A stretch of 64,000 bases of DNA. Origin: Hyphomicrobiales bacterium. Its GTDB lineage: Bacteria > Pseudomonadota > Alphaproteobacteria > Rhizobiales > Rhizobiaceae. Location: the NCBI GenBank assembly GCA_900473795.1, contig UCMT01000007.1:1-64000 (forward strand). The letters run 5' to 3'. This document shows, piece after piece, positions 62,337 to 64,000 of this stretch (its first letter is position 1; every line of letters starts with the position of its first letter). Both the position numbers and the translations under genes were made by a program. Below the pieces are notes generated by a model, which was given only the letters and a program-made list of their open reading frames with translations, did no database searches and was not told where the DNA came from.

Positions 62337-62418
62337 GCCACCTTCAGTAGCGGAGTGCGATATTCGCCGGATCTCGTCGAGACAATCCTCAAACTGGGCG
62401 ATAGCCTGCGAATTCAGG

Positions 62419-62480
62419 ATGAGCCGCTATGATCTGACCGACTTTGAATGGCGCGTAATTGCGCCGCTCCTACCGATGAA
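62419..62480 (+). mobile_element. IS5-family transposase N-terminal scar
   Basis: From ATG 62419 the frame reads MSRYDLTDFEWRVIAPLLP, the start of IS5/IS1182-type transposases, and departs from the family after about 20 codons. The rest of the element is missing. The fragment is antisense to the last codons of the phosphatase gene. Confidence 0.65.
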
Positions 62481-63038
62481 AGCTGCTTCCCCGCCGGAGA
62501 GCCTATAGAAACCATTCTGCGGAACAGGTAGCTCCAGCATCTCTCGTCGGGACAGGCCAAGGTATACACCTCTGATCAGGCGACCGGTCAGCCCATGCGA
62601 AACCGCAATTGTGGGCGCTGATATTTCCGAAAGCCATGTTCCCACACGCGAACAAGCATCGTCGAACGTCTCGCCGTCCGGAGACCGAAAATACCAGTCG
62701 AAGGCATCCGCACCGTTTAAGGCACCTGGATATTCAACGTCTATTTCGTAGTGGGTCATGCCATCCCACGACCCCACCGTCACTTCCATCAAGCGCGGCT
62801 CATCTTTTGTAACCAGTGGAACGGACCGAACAATGCGAGCCGCTGTCTCCTTTGTCCGACCAAGGGGGCTGACATGAAATTCGAACTGTTCTTCACGTCC
62901 CCGGATCGCGCTAGCCAAAAGATTTCCCGCTTCATCAGCCTGCTCGATCCCACGCGGCGTAAGTTGCGAATCCTTTCGCCCCTGAAATCGGCCCGCCGCG
63001 TTCCAGACAGTTTCGCCATGTCGTAAAAGATAAATCAT
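62427..63038 (-). CDS. histidine phosphatase (phosphoglycerate mutase-like), 203 aa
   Basis: The catalytic RHG motif is in MIYLLRHGETVWNAAGRFQG, the second Arg in GRTKETAARIV, and the second His in TIAVSHGLTGRLIRG. The family includes broad-specificity sugar-phosphate phosphatases and cofactor-dependent mutases; the small size favours a phosphatase. The final ~15 residues (GRSGAITRHSKSVRS) are encoded by the complement of the IS5-family scar, so the original C-terminus has been replaced. Activity may survive because the catalytic core is complete. Confidence 0.88.
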   Translation of the reverse strand: MIYLLRHGETVWNAAGRFQGRKDSQLTPRGIEQADEAGNLLASAIRGREEQFEFHVSPLGRTKETAARIVRSVPLVTKDEPRLMEVTVGSWDGMTHYEIDVEYPGALNGADAFDWYFRSPDGETFDDACSRVGTWLSEISAPTIAVSHGLTGRLIRGVYLGLSRREMLELPVPQNGFYRLSGGEAAFIGRSGAITRHSKSVRS

Positions 63039-63216
63039 TCTGCATTGTCCAACGCGTCAGCCACCGGCTCATTCCCGATGGAAATGGGCAACTTTGTCAA
63101 TTGAATGTTGCGGTTTGCACAACTTTCAATTACCGCGCATTTGGGACCTCTGCCATGGTCGCGAGGTGGCTCGAAACCGCCGTCCCCTTCCCCAACGAGC
63201 TACCGCCATTCGCAAA

Positions 63217-63720
63217 TCAAGCACGTTCGCCACTCTGGATCGAAAGGCGTCCTCTTTCCGCAAGTTCATCTGCGCGTTCATTGCCTTCAATGCCGAAATG
63301 ACCTTTGCACCAGGCAATGGTCACCAAGGGGTTGGGTGATAATTGAAGATCGATTGCCTTCCAAAGTGCCGAGTTGGCTATAGTTCGGCTGCGGACATTC
63401 GCTTTCGGGACGATTTTCTTCCAGCCGTTGTTCTTCCAGATATGTCGCCAGCTGTTGCAGCCTTTAATTGCGTAGATGGAATCGGACCAGATGACGGCTG
63501 GCTCACCCTTGGCATTGCTATTGATCCATATCGCTGCGTTGAGCAGGGCGATCAATTCCGTTGAATTGTTCGCGGAATTCTGCACGCCTCCGAAGCCGGA
63601 GGCGATTTCCACGGCATCACGGTATGCGACAAATGCCCATCCCCCTCCTCCGGAATTTGGTTCGTAACAACCGTCCGCGAAGACATGAAGGCCGTTTGGC
63701 GTTTCCGGTAACAAGCGCAC
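63217..63720 (-). CDS. ribonuclease HI family protein (167 aa)
   Basis: Degrades RNA in RNA-DNA hybrids. The acidic metal site is complete: Asp in LHVFADGCYEPNSGGGGWAF, Glu in NNSTELIALLNAA, Asp in WSDSIYAIKG and the last Asp in WCKGHFGIEGNERADELAER, with the adjacent flexible-loop His. The length is typical of RNase HI. It stands alone and is probably an extra copy of rnhA from mobile DNA; the housekeeping gene is usually elsewhere. Confidence 0.9.
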   Translation of the reverse strand: MRLLPETPNGLHVFADGCYEPNSGGGGWAFVAYRDAVEIASGFGGVQNSANNSTELIALLNAAIWINSNAKGEPAVIWSDSIYAIKGCNSWRHIWKNNGWKKIVPKANVRSRTIANSALWKAIDLQLSPNPLVTIAWCKGHFGIEGNERADELAERGRLSIQSGERA

Positions 63721-63742
63721 CTACCTCCGTGGGCGGGGAATT

Positions 63743-64000
63743 TCAGGCGTTCAGTGGCGACGTAATCACCCCTCGCCTCACGATTAATGGAATCGCCAGG
63801 AACGCCATTGCCCCAACCATACCGATCAAAGCGACGATCCACAAAGAGGGAACGACACCTACTGCGGACAGCGATGCCGACATGGAAACCGGGGCAATTG
63901 CCGACGTGAATTGTTTCGCCGAGGTGCACCAGCCGAGACGCTTGCCGTAGCCTTCGCGGCCGAACAGTTCCAAGGGCAGTGTACCGCCAACAATGCTCGT
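63743..64000 (-). CDS. MFS transporter, C-terminal part (runs off window)
   Basis: The last two hydrophobic helices of a 12-TM major facilitator protein are visible (FTSAIAPVSMSASLSAVGVV; SLWIVALIGMVGAMAFLAIP), preceded by the TM11 loop LPLELFGREGYGKRLGW. The start lies beyond position 64000. The substrate cannot be told. Confidence 0.75.
   Translation of the reverse strand, partial: TSIVGGTLPLELFGREGYGKRLGWCTSAKQFTSAIAPVSMSASLSAVGVVPSLWIVALIGMVGAMAFLAIPLIVRRGVITSPLNA

Overview
The window looks like an accessory-rich piece (plasmid, chromid or island) of an alphaproteobacterial genome, most likely Rhizobiaceae (Rhizobium/Agrobacterium/Sinorhizobium). The reasons are the GC-rich codon use, several sugar ABC cassettes with LacI, GntR and LysR regulators, adenylate cyclases with TolB-like and TPR regions, methyl-accepting chemotaxis proteins with CheW, and EcfG-type (GGAAC-N17-GTT) stress promoters. 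I see no rRNA, tRNA, CRISPR array or replication origin. All family names come from reading the translations by eye; no database was searched.

Layout. 1-3.3 kb: small unknown genes, a J-domain protein, LysR and XRE regulators. 3.8-8.7 kb: an RND efflux pump with a divergent TetR regulator and TTAGAT-type operators. 8.9-11.7 kb: a stand-alone FabF-like synthase and a MATE exporter. 11.7-18.1 kb: a LacI-controlled sugar or polyol ABC operon with a TIM-barrel isomerase-like protein and an inositol-dehydrogenase-like oxidoreductase, ending in a truncated RpiR regulator. 18.1-21.2 kb: a scarred segment holding a relic of a second efflux/tetR promoter in front of an SDR gene, a DUF1403-like pseudogene and a tyrosine integrase. 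21.6-22.9 kb: a SerA-like dehydrogenase.

23.3-36.3 kb is the metabolic centrepiece. A GntR/NanR-like regulator stands divergent to a RuBisCO-like protein, an acid-sugar kinase, a TIM-like isomerase and an RpiB-like isomerase. These are followed by an oxidoisomerase-like gene, a complete sugar ABC transporter with a DUF2291 lipoprotein, a Gfo/Idh/MocA dehydrogenase and a large lactonase-like protein. This gene set matches the known D-apiose catabolic route: apiose to apionolactone, apionate, 3-oxo-isoapionate, its 4-phosphate, L-erythrulose-1-P, D-erythrulose-4-P and finally D-erythrose-4-P. A palindromic operator before the first gene recurs in part before the oxidoisomerase gene.

37-46 kb is a signalling region. 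It has two class III adenylate cyclases with TolB-like and TPR regions on either side of a frameshifted integrase; the second cyclase carries a C-terminal rhodanese domain. A module mcp-cheW-small ORF follows. 46-53.2 kb holds AraC and LysR regulators, an Old Yellow Enzyme/FAD amine-dehydrogenase-like flavoprotein, an orphan glycine-betaine-type binding protein, and the remains of a similar locus (LysR, GntR and flavoprotein fragments). 53.3-56 kb is a second, inverted mcp-cheW-small ORF module whose MCP signalling domain is almost identical to the first.

56-64 kb has a resolvase remnant, an MBL hydrolase with a damaged Tat-like leader, a 27-codon membrane ORF and a group of stress-type genes (DUF6766, DUF892 ferritin-like, DUF883-like, single-pass membrane protein). 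Four EcfG-type promoters with identical spacing serve this group. The window ends with a histidine phosphatase touching an IS5-family scar, an RNase HI and a partial MFS transporter. Frameshifted genes are frequent after 39 kb, so either real decay or assembly errors must be considered.
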